Below the pieces are notes generated by a model. The model saw nothing but the letters and a program-made list of their open reading frames with translations. It was not told the origin of the DNA and searched no databases. A stretch of DNA of 6,131 nt, from positions 1 through 6,131 of the forward strand of contig SXRC01000017.1 in assembly GCA_005793655.1 (NCBI GenBank), given 5' to 3'. The position numbers were made by a program, and so were the translations under genes. Of this stretch, positions 3,581-6,131 are shown piece after piece; within the stretch, counting starts at the first letter, position 1; the number at the start of each line of letters is the position of its first letter. This stretch comes from Actinomycetota bacterium (GTDB taxonomy: Bacteria; Actinomycetota; Actinomycetes; Nanopelagicales; Nanopelagicaceae).

Positions 3581-6131
3581 CTTTTAACTAACCAATCACT
3601 TAATACATTTAAAAGTAGATCCACATCACTCTTTGTAATAATCAACGGTGGCTTAATTTTCAGCACATTATTATCTGGGCCATCACATGAGAGTAATACT
3701 CCCTTGGAAAGTGCAAACTCCATCAAATTAGCGATCTCTTTTGTTGCTGGAACCTTTTCATCAATCATCATCTCGACACCAATAAACAAGCCAGATCCTC
3801 TGATATCTGCAATTATGGGATGACTCTTAGCTAATCCAGCTACACCCTGGCGCAGATAAGCACCAATATTTTTAGCATTTTGTTGTAGCCGCTCGTCATA
3901 GACGACCTCAAGGACTGCCTGTCCGATCACCGCACTCACTGGATTTCCACCAAAGGTATTGAAGTACTCCATCCCGTTGTTAAATGCATTAGCAATCTGT
4001 GGGGTGGTCACAACAGCGGCTAATGGATGGCCATTACCTAGCGGTTTGCCCATAGTGACAATATCTGGAACTACATCATGTAATTCAAAACCCCAGAATT
4101 TATCACCCACTCTGCCTAAACCAATCTGCACCTCATCACTTACACAGACTCCGCCATTGGCTCTGACTATTTCAAATGCTTGTGCTAAATAGCCTTGTGG
4201 TAAAACAATTTGACCTGCAGTGCTGACAATTGCCTCAGAAAAAAATGCTGATAAGGGCTGCTTTAAGGAGTTAATACTCTTCTTAAGATTACTTAAGTAC
4301 TTCTCGGTAGCATCTTTACCCGTGAATTTTCCACGAAATAGATCAGGCAGCTCAGCAACTGCCACATGTGATGGCGCTCCTGCCCCACCTTTACCTAAGA
4401 ACTTATATGGTGAAATCTCCACAACAGCTTGGGTGTGTCCGTGATAGCCATGTTTAAGTGCAACTACGCCTTTTGATTTTGTGGCAGCCCTAGCAAGCCT
4501 GATCGCAAGATCATTTGCCTCACTGCCACTGTTTACAAAGAAAACTACTGAGAGTGGATCTGGCAAGCTGTTGGTTAATGCTTTTCCGTACTCAATCATC
4601 GCTTGGTGCAGATATCTAGTATTGGTATTTAGAGTAGCCATCTGTGTGGCGGCAGCAGTTACAACTCGGGGATGGCAATGGCCTACATGGGCGACATTAT
4701 TTACTAAATCTAGATAACTCCTTCCCTGCTCATCAAATAAGTAGGCACCAGAACCACTAACAATATTGATCGGTTTTTTAAAGTTGAGTGAAAGATTTTG
4801 TGAAACCACGACTCTGCGCTCACTTCTAATACTTTCAGGTGAGATCCGGGCATGTGCGTCGGTACCAGATTGGATTCCTAAAATCAGATTTGGATTTAAT
4901 GAGATTCCACGCCATAAAGAGATCTCATCCTTAGGTGCAACTCCATGAATATCAATACCCATCCCACAAAGATCCGTTAGTAATTGGAAATGAGTATGAG
5001 GTGGCCAACCAACATTCTCCCCTTCCTTACCCATACGGCCAATTAACTCACCAGCTTTTATTTGCTTACCAATCTGCCAACTTGGCATGGAATCAATTGA
5101 TAGATGACCATAAAGAGTCCAAAACGGAACACCGCTATTAGTTTTATGGCGCAAAATAACAACTGGGCCATAATCCAAATTGGTTGAATTATTATTAAAT
5201 ATCTCAATTACACCATCTAAAGGCGCAAAAACCTCAGTACCTGCTGGCATACCAATATCAACACCTAAGTGAAAGGTTCTGGCATTGTCAGCTACCGGAT
5301 TAAAAGCCTCACCCTGATAGACATTACGATTTTCGCAGTAATAACCAATGACCACATCTGCACCAAATTTAGATTTCAATTCCTCCAACGCCTGGGTGGA
5401 GCGTGGGATCTCTTTATTATCAAATGACCAATTCATATAAACTATTTTCAATTGTGAAAAAGGCTTGCTCAAAATATTGGCAGATGTTGTAGTTAACAAA
5501 TAATCTCGAACTGCTTTTGCATTAGGGTTTGCCTCAAGCCCAATTGCATTTCTCAATCTGAAAAGTGCGAAATTACTATCGAATTTATCCAGTGTGATCA
5601 GCGCATTTGGGACATCATTTTGGCTAATAGATAGGTATTCATTTTCAGGGTGATCAAAGCGTTGTAGCGCTGCATTCGCCACACTTGCAGCCAACCTCAC
5701 CTTAACCAACTCAATAAAGATTAAAAGTTCCTCATTGGATAAGGGATTGACACTGTGGTAACCGCGAACAAATTGCGCTATCTGCTTGCCTGGATCATCC
5801 GACTTCAACCCTACATACGCCGCAGCGATAGCAGCCCCGACAACCTTTGGGGCATAGATCATGTCCCCAAAATCAATCAATGAAAGATTTTCACCATTTT
5901 CAATAATGTTGTAATCATTACCATCATTATGAATAACCTGCATCGGCAATTTCTTCAATTTCGGAAGTACTTTTTTCGCAAAATGAGTTAAGGTCTTCTC
6001 AACAACTGCGCGGCTTTGGGTGTCGCTAATTTTAGAGCTCCAGGTGAGAATCTTTTCTGCCTGCAACATATTCCAAATAAAATTACTATTAAGTGATTTC
6101 CGCTCCGCCTTGGTAATACTTAGCTTGGCTA
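3577..6131 (-). CDS. Kinase (APH-like) - M23 metallopeptidase - class III aminotransferase/phospho-lyase fusion (N-terminus outside window)
   Basis: The frame is open to the right edge, 20 codons beyond the first ATG (6069), giving 850 visible residues. That ATG is not the true start, as it lies inside the kinase domain. Residue numbers here count from 6069. (1) Kinase C-lobe, about 1-175: the Brenner motif H47-x-D49-x4-N54 and the metal-binding D66-F-G, as in APH/hydroxylysine kinases. (2) M23/LytM-like domain, about 262-365: H267-x3-D271, H322 in YGHL, and H358-x-H360, so all zinc and catalytic positions are present. (3) Class III PLP enzyme, about 415-830: NSGSEA (513-518), YHGHT (542-546), D645 in DEVQIGLGRVG, Schiff-base K675 in MGKPLGNGHP, and T705. 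NLSLNFKKP and NNVAHVGHCHPRVV resemble human ETNPPL/PHYKPL. The expected chemistry is phosphorylation of an amino alcohol, then elimination of ammonia and phosphate to an aldehyde. About 150-180 N-terminal residues are probably missing. It overlaps the CoA-transferase start by 4 nt. Confidence 0.88.
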   Translation of the reverse strand, partial: AKLSITKAERKSLNSNFIWNMLQAEKILTWSSKISDTQSRAVVEKTLTHFAKKVLPKLKKLPMQVIHNDGNDYNIIENGENLSLIDFGDMIYAPKVVGAAIAAAYVGLKSDDPGKQIAQFVRGYHSVNPLSNEELLIFIELVKVRLAASVANAALQRFDHPENEYLSISQNDVPNALITLDKFDSNFALFRLRNAIGLEANPNAKAVRDYLLTTTSANILSKPFSQLKIVYMNWSFDNKEIPRSTQALEELKSKFGADVVIGYYCENRNVYQGEAFNPVADNARTFHLGVDIGMPAGTEVFAPLDGVIEIFNNNSTNLDYGPVVILRHKTNSGVPFWTLYGHLSIDSMPSWQIGKQIKAGELIGRMGKEGENVGWPPHTHFQLLTDLCGMGIDIHGVAPKDEISLWRGISLNPNLILGIQSGTDAHARISPESIRSERRVVVSQNLSLNFKKPINIVSGSGAYLFDEQGRSYLDLVNNVAHVGHCHPRVVTAAATQMATLNTNTRYLHQAMIEYGKALTNSLPDPLSVVFFVNSGSEANDLAIRLARAATKSKGVVALKHGYHGHTQAVVEISPYKFLGKGGAGAPSHVAVAELPDLFRGKFTGKDATEKYLSNLKKSINSLKQPLSAFFSEAIVSTAGQIVLPQGYLAQAFEIVRANGGVCVSDEVQIGLGRVGDKFWGFELHDVVPDIVTMGKPLGNGHPLAAVVTTPQIANAFNNGMEYFNTFGGNPVSAVIGQAVLEVVYDERLQQNAKNIGAYLRQGVAGLAKSHPIIADIRGSGLFIGVEMMIDEKVPATKEIANLMEFALSKGVLLSCDGPDNNVLKIKPPLIITKSDVDLLLNVLSDWLVKR

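Noticed and set aside
3570..3581. Small stem GGTG/CACC with a 4-nt loop over the CoA-transferase GTG start
   Set aside because: Only 4 bp; it could slightly occlude the start but is within what chance gives.
3959..5141. Several plus-strand open frames of 60-78 codons opposite the fusion gene
   Set aside because: All are antisense to conserved M23 and PLP-enzyme motifs and show no protein features of their own.
6067..6069. ATG as the start of the large minus-strand fusion gene
   Set aside because: The frame stays open for 20 more codons to the window edge, and this ATG would leave only 46 residues before the kinase HxD motif, too few for a kinase N-lobe.

Overview
The window looks like a piece of a compact, AT-rich bacterial chromosome (G+C about 40% by eye). 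Genes are packed with almost no intergenic DNA: the largest gap is 19 nt, two neighbours share 4-nt stop/start overlaps, and two convergent genes overlap at their 3' ends. The Staphylococcus/actinobacterial type of class I aldolase, low G+C and tight packing would fit a streamlined aquatic actinobacterium (for example the acI/Nanopelagicales group). That assignment is inference from style, not from a marker gene.

Left part, plus strand (1-1038): the 3' end of a class I fructose-bisphosphate aldolase, followed 8 nt later by a complete FMN-dependent nitroreductase-family protein.

Right part, minus strand (6131 down to 1019): four genes that look like one transcription unit, in this order. (1) A large multidomain protein, open to the window edge, joining the C-lobe of an APH/hydroxylysine-kinase-like kinase, an M23 (LytM) metallopeptidase-like domain, and a class III PLP enzyme resembling ethanolamine-phosphate/phosphohydroxylysine phospho-lyases. 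(2) A class III (CaiB/BaiF) CoA-transferase resembling succinyl-CoA:glutarate CoA-transferase. (3) A ten-helix EamA/DMT-family transporter. (4) A PrxQ-like peroxiredoxin. Junctions are GTGA (4-nt overlap), a 19-nt gap carrying a hairpin, and ATGA (4-nt overlap).

The kinase plus phospho-lyase pair suggests phosphorylation of an amino alcohol (5-hydroxylysine, ethanolamine or similar) followed by elimination of ammonia and phosphate to give an aldehyde. The coupled CoA-transferase could act further down the same route, for instance on glutarate if the substrate is hydroxylysine. The transporter could move the substrate or a product. The peroxiredoxin is probably a linked housekeeping or detoxification function. 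This pathway reading is a hypothesis. The kinase N-lobe, the operon promoter and the other enzymes a full route would need are not in the window. No RNA gene, CRISPR array, mobile element or convincing intrinsic terminator was seen, and no stretch over 300 nt lacks a gene.
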